Below, one piece after another: positions 46,461 to 55,372 of a stretch of DNA of 64,000 nucleotides. How positions within the stretch are numbered: the stretch's first letter is position 1; every line of letters begins with the position of its first letter. Position numbers and translations under genes: made by a program. The notes under the pieces were generated by a model. That model ran no database searches and was not told where the DNA came from. It was given only the letters and a program-made list of their open reading frames with translations. The DNA is from Methanolobus sp. WCC4 (lineage in GTDB: Archaea > Halobacteriota > Methanosarcinia > Methanosarcinales > Methanosarcinaceae). The stretch is from assembly GCF_038022665.1 (NCBI RefSeq), contig NZ_CP150629.1, positions 1,470,480-1,534,479 on the forward strand, read 5' to 3'.

Positions 46461-48179
46461 ATGGCAGACGACAGACAGAGAATGTTTGCAAAACACATGG
46501 AAATTAAGTACACAAAAGAGCACGGTACTAACAAAATGGAAGGTGGAAAGATCACCGATATGACTGTGGAATACCACAGACTTGGTGTCGATCAGAACCC
46601 ACGTAAATTAGAGATGAAAAAGGCAGGTCAGGACCTCGCAGCAAAGAGAGGACTTGTCGGTTACAACCCAATGATGCACTGTGGTGGTATACCACTCGGT
46701 CAGAGAGCACTCACCCCATCATTCCTTTCCGGAACAGATGACATGGTCGAGATCGATGACCTTCACTACGTCAACAACGCTGCAATGCAGCAGATGTGGG
46801 ATGACATCAGAAGGACCGTAATTGTCGGTCTGGACATGGCACACGAGACCCTCGAGAAGAGGCTCGGTATCGAAGTCACACCAGAAACGATCAACCACTA
46901 CCTTGAGACACTCAACCACGCACTTCCTGGTGGAGCAGTCGTTCAGGAACACATGGTCGAGACACACCCAGCTCTTGTAGATGACTGTTTCGTCAAGATC
47001 TTCACTGGTGACGATGAACTCGCAGACGAGATCGACAGCCAGTTCCTTATCGACATCAACAAGCAGTTCCCTGCAGAGCAGGCAGAGCAGCTTAAGGCAG
47101 CAATCGGAAAGAACTCATTCCAGGCAGCACACATCCCAACAATCGTCAGCAGAACCACCGACGGTGGTCAGACAAGCAGGTGGATGGCTATGCAGGTCGG
47201 TATGGCATTCATTTCAGCATACAGCATGTGTGCTGGTGAAGCAGCAGTAGCTGACCTTTCATACGCAGCAAAGCACGCTGGTGTCATCCAGATGGGAGAA
47301 ATGCTTCCAGCAAGACGTGCACGTGCACCAAACGAGCCAGGAGGAATTCCATTCGGTCACATGGCTGATATCATCCAGACCAGCCGTAAGACACCAGAAG
47401 ATGCAGCAAACGTAACCCTTGAGGTAGTTGGTGGAGCATGTATGCTTTACGACCAGATCTGGCTCGGTTCATACATGTCTGGTGGTGTAGGTTTCACCCA
47501 GTACGCAACAGCAGCATACTGTAACAACATCCTTGATGACAACCTCTACTACAACGTAGACTACATCAACGACAAGTACGATGGTGCAGCAAACACAGGT
47601 ACAGACAACAAGATCAAGGCAGACCTCGAAGTAGTAAAGGACATCGCAACAGAGTCCACGATCTACGGTCTCGAGAACTACGAGAAGTACCCAACAACCC
47701 TCGAAGACCACTTCGGTGGATCCCAGAGAGCAACAAGCCTTTCCGCAGCAGCAGGTTCCGCTGTATCCCTCGCAACAGGAAACGGAAACGCTGGTCTCTC
47801 CGGATGGTACCTCTGTATGTACCTCCACAAGGAAGCACACGGCCGTCTCGGTTTCTTCGGATACGACCTGCAGGACCAGTGTGGTGCTACAAACGTACTC
47901 TCATACCAGTCCGACGAAGGTCTTGCTCTTGAACTCCGTGGACCAAACTACCCTAACTACGCAATGAACGTAGGTCACCAGGGTGGTTACACAGCTATTG
48001 CATCCGCTGCTCACGCAGGACGTGGAGATGCATACGCAGTCAACCCACTCGTCAAGGTCTGTTTCGCAGACGACCTCCTCCCATTCGACTTCTCCAAGCC
48101 AAGGAAGGAGTTCGCAAGAGGAGCTCTCAGAGAGTTCGAGCCTGCTGGTGAGAGATCACTCATCATTCCAGCAAAGTAA
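46461..48179 (+). CDS. mcrA: Methyl-coenzyme M reductase alpha subunit
   Basis: A 572-residue catalytic subunit that binds F430, coenzyme M and coenzyme B. Start is ATG 46461 (GAGGTGATTATA before it); an in-frame extension to 46350 overlaps mcrG and is false. Modified-residue neighbourhoods are present: His in FQAAHIPT (about 224), Arg in [14 protein letters not shown] (about 285-288), thioglycine and S-methylcysteine region GYDLQDQCG (about 467-474). [31 protein letters not shown] and [18 protein letters not shown] are hallmark sequences. Closes the operon; a hairpin-plus-T terminator follows. Confidence 0.99.
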   Translation: MADDRQRMFAKHMEIKYTKEHGTNKMEGGKITDMTVEYHRLGVDQNPRKLEMKKAGQDLAAKRGLVGYNPMMHCGGIPLGQRALTPSFLSGTDDMVEIDDLHYVNNAAMQQMWDDIRRTVIVGLDMAHETLEKRLGIEVTPETINHYLETLNHALPGGAVVQEHMVETHPALVDDCFVKIFTGDDELADEIDSQFLIDINKQFPAEQAEQLKAAIGKNSFQAAHIPTIVSRTTDGGQTSRWMAMQVGMAFISAYSMCAGEAAVADLSYAAKHAGVIQMGEMLPARRARAPNEPGGIPFGHMADIIQTSRKTPEDAANVTLEVVGGACMLYDQIWLGSYMSGGVGFTQYATAAYCNNILDDNLYYNVDYINDKYDGAANTGTDNKIKADLEVVKDIATESTIYGLENYEKYPTTLEDHFGGSQRATSLSAAAGSAVSLATGNGNAGLSGWYLCMYLHKEAHGRLGFFGYDLQDQCGATNVLSYQSDEGLALELRGPNYPNYAMNVGHQGGYTAIASAAHAGRGDAYAVNPLVKVCFADDLLPFDFSKPRKEFARGALREFEPAGERSLIIPAK

Positions 48180-48192
48180 TTTTAAAACAAGT

Positions 48193-48224
48193 GCAGGCTT
48201 AATGCCTGCTACTTACTCTTTTTT
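48193..48224 (+). terminator. mcr operon terminator
   Basis: GCAGGC-TTAAT-GCCTGC (48193-48209) followed by a T-rich tract ending in TTTTTT, 14 bp after the mcrA stop. Confidence 0.65.
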
Positions 48225-48387
48225 GAATAAGTTCTATTCTTCTGCTCTTCTTTACTCTGTTACTAAGATCTGTAAGATCATCCATTCGAAGAACTATCCG
48301 ATCATGGATATGTTAGGGAGGATGGCTCTTAGAAAACTACTAATAACTTAAAACCTTGAAGAAACTTAAAAACAAGGTGCTGTAAAA

Positions 48388-49524
48388 ATGTCTTTTCACG
48401 TGATGCTGATCCCTACCCTGGGTTGCCCGGGAGAATGTAATTACTGCTGGAGTTCCGAAGAAAGATCCCCTGTAATGAGTATCGAGACCATAAAAGAAGT
48501 AGTTGAATGGCTCAAGAACTTCAAGGAGGATTCGGTAACTTTCACCTTCCATGGTGGGGAACCGCTCCTTGCAGGTGCAGATTTCTTCAGGGAGGCTTTA
48601 CCACTCCTTGCAGAGGGAGCAAAGCCGAAGAAAGTGGCCTTTGCCATACAGACCAATCTCTGGAAGATGACAGACGAGATCGCTGAGATATTTGCGGAAT
48701 ATAACATTCCTATCGGTTCCAGTCTTGACGGTCCTAAAGAGCTTAATGATTTCCAGAGAGGGGACGGATATTATGAAAAGACCATGCGTGGCTATGAGAT
48801 CGCAAAGGAACACGGACTTTCCGTGAGATTCATTACTACTTTTACTTCCCATTCCGAAAAGTTCAGAGAAGATATCTTCAATTTCTATCTGGAGAACGGC
48901 TGGACCCTTAAGTTCCATCCCGCTCTGCCTTCATTACGTGGTGACGAACCTGAAAAATGGGCTCTTGATCCGGAAGAATACGGTAGGCTCCTGATCTATC
49001 TCCTGGATAAATACCTGGAGAACATAGACAAGATCGAGGTAATGAACATCGACCACCTTTGCAAAGGCGTATTTAGCGGCAGAGGTGCAGTATGCACTTT
49101 CGTGGATTGTATGGGAGATGTCCTGGCCGTAGGACCTGACGGAGGCATATATCCATGCTATCGCTTTGTAGGTATGCCTGAATATGTAATGGGCAATGTC
49201 CGTGACAATCCAGGCATTGAAGAACTTTCAAAGTCCGCTGCATGGAAGCTCATGTTCGATTACAAGGATCACGTGGATGAGAACTGTAAGGACTGCAAAC
49301 ACATAAAATATTGCAGAGGCGGCTGTCCTTACAATGCCATAACCCCGACAGGCGGAGAAATAAAGGGAGTCGACCCACACTGTATCTCATACAAGATGAT
49401 ACTGGATGAGATAACCGAGAGGGTCAATAATGAGATGTTCGGAGGTCCAAGTATGGAGGCTGACTTCTTCCAGAACCCCATGAAGCCTTCAAAACCGGGA
49501 ATAATGGCACTGATGTTCAAGTGA
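48388..49524 (+). CDS. Radical SAM/SPASM peptide-modifying-type enzyme next to mcr
   Basis: A 378-residue enzyme. The radical SAM motif is C13-x3-C17-x2-C20 (TLGCPGECNYCWS) with FTFHGGEPLL as the GGE motif. The SPASM-type auxiliary-cluster region has VCTFVDC, GIYPCYRFVG, ENCKDCKHIKYCRGGCPY and DPHCISYK. It resembles methanogen peptide-modifying enzymes (I associate it with TIGR04083, from memory). SPASM enzymes modify peptides or proteins (thioether bonds, desaturation, formylglycine). It lies 209 bp after mcrA behind a terminator and has GGTGCTG before its ATG. No clear precursor peptide gene is nearby, so MCR itself or an unlinked peptide may be the substrate (inference). Confidence 0.88.
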   Translation: MSFHVMLIPTLGCPGECNYCWSSEERSPVMSIETIKEVVEWLKNFKEDSVTFTFHGGEPLLAGADFFREALPLLAEGAKPKKVAFAIQTNLWKMTDEIAEIFAEYNIPIGSSLDGPKELNDFQRGDGYYEKTMRGYEIAKEHGLSVRFITTFTSHSEKFREDIFNFYLENGWTLKFHPALPSLRGDEPEKWALDPEEYGRLLIYLLDKYLENIDKIEVMNIDHLCKGVFSGRGAVCTFVDCMGDVLAVGPDGGIYPCYRFVGMPEYVMGNVRDNPGIEELSKSAAWKLMFDYKDHVDENCKDCKHIKYCRGGCPYNAITPTGGEIKGVDPHCISYKMILDEITERVNNEMFGGPSMEADFFQNPMKPSKPGIMALMFK

Positions 49525-49582
49525 ATATGAGTGAAACTGATCATCAGGGAATTGATGACTTTTTGTATCGGATCCTTTATCA

Positions 49583-49680
49583 GGTTCTGTAGAAACACTG
49601 CTTGTCAGGAGTTTCGAATCATAATGCGGATACACTCAACTCCATAGGAGGTAAGTGTATCTGTTATTATCCTGTATTAC
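49583..49680. repeat. Truncated copy of the hairpin repeat family
   Basis: It begins GGTTCTGTAGAAACACTG like the left end of the MITE-like family and contains one internal hairpin (GATACACTCAACTCC ... GTAAGTGTATC). The right inverted repeat is absent. The element sits between the radical SAM gene and the hydantoinase-like gene. Confidence 0.6.
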
Positions 49681-49799
49681 ATATTCTGTCTTTTCTTTTG
49701 TCTTCAAAGTGTTCGACAAACATGGTAATGCTTAAATAGTGCAAAACCATTGTTTTTTACACTATCTTTATTATATCTTATTTTAAGGAGTGAACCAAT

Positions 49800-51848
49800 A
49801 TGCAATACAGTCTGGGCATAGATGCCGGTGGTACATTTACAGATGGTGTGATCATCCGTGACTCGGATGGAGTTATAATGGATGCCACAAAGGTCCTGAC
49901 AACATATCCTGATCCAATTGGTGGGATCAAGAAAGTAATAGATTCTCTTGATGCAGAATATGTAAAAGATGTAAAGCTGGTTTCCGTATCCACTACACTT
50001 TCCACGAATACTATCCTTGAGGACACGGGTTTTCCTGTAGCTGTCATCCTTGTCGGGGATTATGTCATCCCTAAGGAAGGGTTCCCGGCGAAATATCATA
50101 TCCAGCTAAGCGGTGGTCACACAAGTAACGGAGAAGAGGCTGCTCCACTTGATGAAGATGGGGTGAAGTTGTTCGCTCTTGAGGTGAAGGATCACGTTGC
50201 AGCATTCTCAGTGTCATCTTTCTTCAGCAATCGTAATTCAGAACACGAACTTCGCGTAAAACAGATCATCCGTGAGTTGACAGGACTCCCTGTTGTTTGC
50301 GGACATGAACTTTCCCAGGAGGTAGGTGCATATGACAGGGCGATAACTGCATATCTCAATGCCCAGCTTCTGCCGATAACCCATAAGTTCATCCAGTCCA
50401 TCATGGAGGACATAAAGTCCAGAGGCATGGATGCAAATCTCCTTATGCTCAAATGTGACGGTTCGGTGGTCGGTATGGAAGAAGCTCTGGAGCGTCCTAT
50501 CGAGTCGATATTCTCAGGACCTGCTGCCAGTCTTGTCGGTGCGGCCTTCCTCACAAAATACGATACATGCGTCATGGTGGATGTAGGCGGTACCAGTACG
50601 GATGTTGCTCTTATCAGAAATGGTGTTCCCGAACTTAGCGACCAGGGTGCCGTGGTAGGTGGCTGGAAGACAATGGTAAAGGCTATCAGGATGGAGACTT
50701 CGGCAACAGGCGGTGATAGTCATGTATGGGTCAAGGACCAGAAGTTCTATGTTGGTCCAAGAAGGGTCATCCCTCTCTGTCGTGCTGCTACCCTGTACAC
50801 AGGGTTCCTTGAGAAGTTGAAAGGGGCCAAGTCGCCATCAAGGAAGCTCCTGGATGAGAATGTACAGCCAACGAAGTTCTTTGTGCGAACAGGCTTGAGA
50901 CCACTGGAACTCTCAAGAAGCGAGGATGAGATCTACGATGTAATTCAGGGATCTCCAGTTTCTTATGTTGATATCTTCCAGATCCTTAAGAAACAACCAA
51001 GCGTCCGTGCACTTGATAGCCTGATACAGAAGCGTGTGGTACAGTCAATCGGATTCACACCAACCGATGCTCTGCATGTACTTGGTGACTTCAATAAATG
51101 GGAAACAGAGGCGTCGATCATCGGTGCTGAAAGACTTGCAAAGCAATTGCGTGTCAGTAAGGAAGAGGTTGCAACCATGGTGAAGCAGAAGGTTGCAAAG
51201 AACATGGCATCCGACCTGGTGTCATACCTGGTGGATGGTATTCCGCAGACGGTCGTTGACCAGATGCTCTCAGGTAAGAATTTCACACGTTTCAAGGTAG
51301 AGACACCTGTAATATTGCTTGGGGGGCCAGTGATTGCCTACAAGGAAGAGATGGAAGATCTCATCGATGCCGATATTATTGTTCCTGAGCATGCAAGTGT
51401 AGGTAATGCTGTAGGTGCTCTTGTCGGAAAAGGTATCAAGCGTGTTGAGATCCTTATCAAGAAGGACTTTGCACCGATCACAGGTGAGGATGTTACCGAC
51501 GAGGAGCTTAAAGGTGCAAAAGAGGTCATCAGCTACTTCGTTTTCACCCCGGAAGGCAGGGAGATACTCCCTGATTACATGCAGGCCTTTGATTTTGCCA
51601 GGAATACCGGTAAGGGTATCATCATGGATTACATGAAGGCAGCCGGTTATTCGAAGGATGAGGTTGAGATAGAGGTGACCAAAAAGGAGCTCATGGTAAG
51701 AGAAGGCGAAGAACCAGTTGAGACCAAGGTCATTGTAGTTGGCATAGGCACGTCCAAACTTGTTGTGGAAAAGGATGTTATCCCTGACTACATGCGCAAA
51801 AAAGCTGTCAGCTTCCGCTCTGCTGAAGATTCATATTCTGGAAAATAA
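49800..51848 (+). CDS. Hydantoinase/oxoprolinase (HyuA) family protein
   Basis: A 682-residue ATP-using amidase-fold protein. The phosphate-binding opening YSLGIDAGGTFTDGVII matches the hydantoinase A/acetone carboxylase beta group. Further blocks are VSVSTTLSTNTILEDTGF, VCGHELSQEVGAYDRAITAYLNAQLLP, LMLKCDGSVVGMEEALERPIESIFSGPAASLVGAAFL and VMVDVGGTSTDVALIRNG. The last 250 residues contain VILLGGPVIAY and PEHASVGNAVGALVGK, like family members. Substrate unknown: hydantoins, oxoproline or a methanogen-specific compound. It lacks a HyuB partner in the window. The start follows AAGGAGTG. A hairpin-like sequence follows the stop. Confidence 0.9.
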   Translation: MQYSLGIDAGGTFTDGVIIRDSDGVIMDATKVLTTYPDPIGGIKKVIDSLDAEYVKDVKLVSVSTTLSTNTILEDTGFPVAVILVGDYVIPKEGFPAKYHIQLSGGHTSNGEEAAPLDEDGVKLFALEVKDHVAAFSVSSFFSNRNSEHELRVKQIIRELTGLPVVCGHELSQEVGAYDRAITAYLNAQLLPITHKFIQSIMEDIKSRGMDANLLMLKCDGSVVGMEEALERPIESIFSGPAASLVGAAFLTKYDTCVMVDVGGTSTDVALIRNGVPELSDQGAVVGGWKTMVKAIRMETSATGGDSHVWVKDQKFYVGPRRVIPLCRAATLYTGFLEKLKGAKSPSRKLLDENVQPTKFFVRTGLRPLELSRSEDEIYDVIQGSPVSYVDIFQILKKQPSVRALDSLIQKRVVQSIGFTPTDALHVLGDFNKWETEASIIGAERLAKQLRVSKEEVATMVKQKVAKNMASDLVSYLVDGIPQTVVDQMLSGKNFTRFKVETPVILLGGPVIAYKEEMEDLIDADIIVPEHASVGNAVGALVGKGIKRVEILIKKDFAPITGEDVTDEELKGAKEVISYFVFTPEGREILPDYMQAFDFARNTGKGIIMDYMKAAGYSKDEVEIEVTKKELMVREGEEPVETKVIVVGIGTSKLVVEKDVIPDYMRKKAVSFRSAEDSYSGK

Positions 51849-51870
51849 AGAAAATAAAAAAAGATGCGGG

Positions 51871-51890
51871 AGGGAAGGAACTTCCCTTCT
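51871..51890. terminator. Hairpin between convergent genes (HyuA-like and aroA)
   Basis: AGGGAAG-GAA-CTTCCCT is a perfect 7-bp stem with pyrimidine-rich sequence on both outer sides. It lies 22 bp after one stop and a few bp before the other gene's end. Confidence 0.4.
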
Positions 51891-51893
51891 CTC

Positions 51894-53174
51894 TTATTCT
51901 ATAAGGTTCACATCTGCTCCGAGGGCTGTCATTTCCTCGAAGAAGTTGGGGAATGATATCTCTACGGATTCAGCGGTGTCAATTACAGTGTCACCTGCAA
52001 CCATTCCTGCAATGGTGAGCGCCATTACTATCCTGTGGTCATGCCATCCGTGGAGTTCAGCGCCACGAAGTTTTCCGCCGGTGATAATGAGCTGGTCCGG
52101 TTCTTCCTTGACAGATATTCCCATCTTGGTGAGCTCAAGTGCCATTGCATGCAGCCTGTCAGTTTCCTTGTAGCGGACGTGCTCAGCATTCTCTATAACT
52201 GTTACGCCTTCTGCACATGCGGCCAGTACGGCAATGGTAGGTACAAGATCAGGTGTTGCTCCGGCATCGAATGTTGTTCCTTTAAGACCATTACCTGTGA
52301 CCTTTACAACTCCGTTCTCTTTATCCCATGATATCTCAGCTCCCATTCTTTCGAGGACATCGATGATCTCAACATCTCCCTGTTTTGAAGGGAACAGGTT
52401 CTTCACGGTGACGGAGGATCCGGTCACTGCTGCAGCTGCTAAGAGATAGGAAGCTGATGAGAAATCTCCGGGAACTGTATAATCCTTGAGGTTGTATCTC
52501 TGGTTTGCAGGGATTATGAACTTGATCGTGTTGCCTTCCTCAACAAGTATCTCGCCACCGGCCTTCTCGATGATCTCCATTGTCACATCCACATATGGTC
52601 TGGATTTCATCTCACCCTTGATAGAAAGGGTTGTGCTCTGGGTTGTAAGGGGGCATGCGATAAGTAGTGCAGATATGAACTGTGAGCTTATTGAGCCGTC
52701 TATCATTGTGATAGCCCCTTTAAGTCCTCCGCGTACTACAAGAGGTGCACAGCCGTTACCACGGGTGGAATATGCCTCTACACCCAGTTTGTTCAGCACA
52801 TCCAGTAATGGCTGGTTAGGTCTGCTCCTTATTGAACCGTCCCCGGTTAGGACGGTCACACCGTTGGTCAGTGCAGAGACCGCTGTCATGAAACGGAGAG
52901 TGGTGCCGGAATTAGCTACATCTATAACATTGTTCGGGACAAATGGTTTTCCATTTACTCCTCTGATGTGAAGTTCATTCTCTGATCGCTCGATAGTTGC
53001 TCCGAGTGATTCACATGCACGTACGGTTGCCAGGGTATCAGCTGACATAAGGGGCCGGTGAATAGTACATTCATCTGAAAGGGCAGCAACAGTGATGGCC
53101 CTGTGCGTATAACTTTTAGATGGAGGTGCAAAAACCTCACCATTGACTTTAGAAGTACTGACAGATACTTTCAT
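51894..53174 (-). CDS. aroA: 3-phosphoshikimate 1-carboxyvinyltransferase (EPSP synthase)
   Basis: A 426-residue shikimate pathway enzyme that joins PEP to shikimate 3-phosphate. Motifs: PPSKSYTHRAITVAALS (Lys-Ser phosphate-binding), NSGTTLRFMTAVSAL, RPNQPLLDVLNKLGVEAYS, SQFISALLIACPL, YTVPGDFSSASYLLAAAAV, DLVPTIAVLAACAEGVTVIENAEHVRYKETDRLHAMALEL (catalytic Asp and Glu) and DHRIVMALTIAG. Length and layout fit the whole enzyme. No aromatic-pathway neighbour is adjacent. Confidence 0.97.
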   Translation of the reverse strand: MKVSVSTSKVNGEVFAPPSKSYTHRAITVAALSDECTIHRPLMSADTLATVRACESLGATIERSENELHIRGVNGKPFVPNNVIDVANSGTTLRFMTAVSALTNGVTVLTGDGSIRSRPNQPLLDVLNKLGVEAYSTRGNGCAPLVVRGGLKGAITMIDGSISSQFISALLIACPLTTQSTTLSIKGEMKSRPYVDVTMEIIEKAGGEILVEEGNTIKFIIPANQRYNLKDYTVPGDFSSASYLLAAAAVTGSSVTVKNLFPSKQGDVEIIDVLERMGAEISWDKENGVVKVTGNGLKGTTFDAGATPDLVPTIAVLAACAEGVTVIENAEHVRYKETDRLHAMALELTKMGISVKEEPDQLIITGGKLRGAELHGWHDHRIVMALTIAGMVAGDTVIDTAESVEISFPNFFEEMTALGADVNLIE

Positions 53175-53488
53175 TTTATCCTCTTTGGTTACGGGTTTTA
53201 ATAAGATCGATGATCAGATATCTTTTGTTGCCATTCCCATATCATGGCAAAGACCATATAACTAGTTTAAACAAAACCAATATTAATTTTTCCTTAAACG
53301 TGTGATATCACGGTCAGAATAGCCTTACTCAGTGATATTCTTATCGATGGCTCATCAGATATTGTTATTATGAAGGCTGTATATCTTATGCATATCTTAT
53401 TTATGTTCAGAACTTGAATGCTCACCAGGACATCCGAATCCGAACAATGAAATATTATATCACTTATTAATGACCGTTGGTGCGAAGA
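53175..53488. other. Gene-free stretch between aroA and DUF488 gene
   Basis: No gene. It contains AT-rich putative promoter sequence for both divergent genes (ATATAACTAGTTTAAAC about 53255-53272; AATATTATATCACTTATTAATG about 53449-53470). Nothing else stands out. Confidence 0.5.
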
Positions 53489-53923
53489 ATGAAATGTTAT
53501 ACGATAGGATATGGGAATCGAGGGATCGATGACTTCATATCAATGCTCATTGAGAACAAGATCACACACCTTGTGGATATAAGGAGGTATCCTCAGTCTA
53601 CTTTCAAGGATTATGACAGGGAATCACTGGAAGTATTGCTCCCGAAGAACAGGATCCTTTACTCGCATTGTGATGGTGTGGGGGGGATGCGTGATACGAC
53701 CTATGTGGAATACATGGGTACCGGTCCTTTCAAAGCAAGTTTTGCAAAGCTCATGGATCATATAAGGAAAGTGAATGATGATGGTGGCAGGGTAGTACTT
53801 ATGTGTGCGGAAAAGAGTCCGAAAGGATGCCACAGGCAGTATCTTTCTATAAGGCTCGAAGAAAATGGAGTAGAGGTCATCCACCTCGTGGAAAGAGGGC
53901 AGACAAACCTCTTCAACTTCTGA
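53489..53923 (+). CDS. DUF488 domain protein
   Basis: A protein of 144 residues. It opens MKCYTIGYGNRGIDDFISML, with LVDIRRYPQSTFKDYDRE and DGGRVVLMCAEKSPKGCHRQYLSIRL, matching DUF488 (a family of unknown function with conserved Cys-His). I chose ATG 53489 because the family starts there; a TTG at 53477 would add MVRR. A short GGTGCGAAG ribosome-like site precedes. Convergent with htpX. Confidence 0.85.
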   Translation: MKCYTIGYGNRGIDDFISMLIENKITHLVDIRRYPQSTFKDYDRESLEVLLPKNRILYSHCDGVGGMRDTTYVEYMGTGPFKASFAKLMDHIRKVNDDGGRVVLMCAEKSPKGCHRQYLSIRLEENGVEVIHLVERGQTNLFNF

Positions 53924-53978
53924 TGTCCGAATCGGACCACAGTTGAATTGAATTATATTTGTCGATACAATACTTATC

Positions 53979-54836
53979 TTACATTGCACGAAGACGCTTG
54001 ATACGCTCTTCGGTTGCAGGATGTGTTCTGAAAAGGTTCATGAGTGAGCTTCCCCTGAGCGGGTTCACGATGAACATATGTGCTGTGTGTTCGGAAGGTT
54101 GCACATCTCCTCTTCTCTGGCGGTAATGTGTGCTGCCATATTCCAGTTTCTCCAGTGCACTTGCAAGTGCCCATGGTTTCTGTGAGATACGTGCTCCTTC
54201 TTCATCAGCAGCGAACTCTCTTGACCTTGAGATCGCAAGCTGGATGATCGTTGCTGCCAGTGGAGCAACTATGGCAAGTGCCAGAAAACCTATGATGCCG
54301 CTTGCACCGTCATCATCTCTTCCGCCAAGCCCGCCGAATATCGCTGCCCATTTGACCCAGGTGGCTACCATGGTGATAACACCTGCGATGGTCGCGGCAA
54401 TAGCACTTATCAGTGTATCGCGGTTCTTTACGTGGCCCAGCTCGTGGGCAAGTACACCTTCAAGTTCATCAGCGTTCAACAGGTCAAGTATCCCTGTTGT
54501 AGCAGCCACTGCTGCGTGCTGGGGGTCCCTGCCTGTTGCGAATGCATTCGGCATGGATGTGTGTACGATATAGACCTTTGGCATTGGCAGATTCGCACGC
54601 ATTGCCAGTTTCTGTACTATGCCATAAAGCTCAGGAGCTTCAGCTGATGTGACTTCCTGCGCACGGTACATTTTCAGGACTATCTTATCACTATACCAGT
54701 AACTTCCAAAATTCATGACTATCGCGAATATAAAAGCGATGATCATTCCTGACGTTCCACCAAGCATCTGGCCTACAATGACCAAAAGACCGGTTAAGGA
54801 TGCCAGCAATAAAGTGGTTTTTATCATATTTCCCAT
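53979..54836 (-). CDS. htpX: HtpX-like membrane zinc metalloprotease (M48)
   Basis: A 285-residue integral membrane protease that degrades misfolded membrane proteins. The zinc motif HELGH is in [18 protein letters not shown], the third ligand Glu in [14 protein letters not shown]. Two N-terminal helices ([39 protein letters not shown]) and two further helices after the active site ([41 protein letters not shown]) match HtpX. The end [18 protein letters not shown] is conserved. The start has GAGGAATTTC upstream; the fourth residue Met is an alternative start. Confidence 0.95.
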   Translation of the reverse strand: MGNMIKTTLLLASLTGLLVIVGQMLGGTSGMIIAFIFAIVMNFGSYWYSDKIVLKMYRAQEVTSAEAPELYGIVQKLAMRANLPMPKVYIVHTSMPNAFATGRDPQHAAVAATTGILDLLNADELEGVLAHELGHVKNRDTLISAIAATIAGVITMVATWVKWAAIFGGLGGRDDDGASGIIGFLALAIVAPLAATIIQLAISRSREFAADEEGARISQKPWALASALEKLEYGSTHYRQRRGDVQPSEHTAHMFIVNPLRGSSLMNLFRTHPATEERIKRLRAM

Positions 54837-55080
54837 GAAATTCCTCTTAGATAGAATATAGTTCTAAGGCACAATTTAGTTGTATGTTCTTCTATAAAAA
54901 TCTACCTGTTATTTTATTATTCCTTGTTAATAAATATAAATATCAGTAGACTTCAATAAACTTTAAAGAACTGAAAAAGAGTGGTCTTTTATATTTGAGT
55001 AACAGGGTTTTTGCAGATATAAATAAATAAGAGATATATCAGATATCAAAAAGTAAAAAAAGAATATGAATGAGGTACAT

Positions 55081-55344
55081 TCATATTTCTTCGACAACGA
55101 TCTCTTCTTCAAGCTCCATCTCATCGATGAGAGCTTCAAGTTCCGCAAGCTCAGCTTCCAGATCCTGCATCTCGGTGTCCGTTATACCCACCATTTCTTC
55201 ATTGAGTGCTTCATCGGCAACACTTATGTTCTGTGTGTCTCCGGTACCTGCAGTATCTTCTGTGGTATCTTTATCAGCACAACCCGAGATTACAAGAGCA
55301 AACAGCAGAACTGCAATGATGGCGATATTCCTAAATTTGGTCAT
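55081..55344 (-). CDS. Small acidic lipoprotein B' (module copy 1)
   Basis: An 87-residue exported protein. The signal segment ends in the lipobox VISGC, so Cys21-22 is lipidated. The rest is highly acidic and helical: EALNEEMVGITDTEMQDLEAELAELEALIDEMELEEEIVVEEI. It aligns well with the product at 58328-58606 over the whole length, including the block LNEEMVGITDTEIQDIEEELAE. It lies 28 bp behind the large secreted protein, forming a two-gene module. Coiled-coil-like acidic helices tethered to the membrane suggest an anchor or adaptor (inference). Confidence 0.85.
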   Translation of the reverse strand: MTKFRNIAIIAVLLFALVISGCADKDTTEDTAGTGDTQNISVADEALNEEMVGITDTEMQDLEAELAELEALIDEMELEEEIVVEEI

Positions 55345-55372
55345 TTCTTCTCAACTCCTATATCGTATCTCA

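Noticed and set aside
47469-47840. Cys/Val-rich open frame opposite mcrA
   Set aside because: It is antisense to a highly expressed gene with strong codon bias, which creates long false frames; composition is unnatural.
48181-48387. Search for a precursor peptide for the radical SAM enzyme
   Set aside because: The only frame (48222-48351) has no ATG until MDMLGRMALRKLLIT, no core-like Cys/Ser/Thr pattern and lies after the mcr terminator; I could not support a peptide gene.
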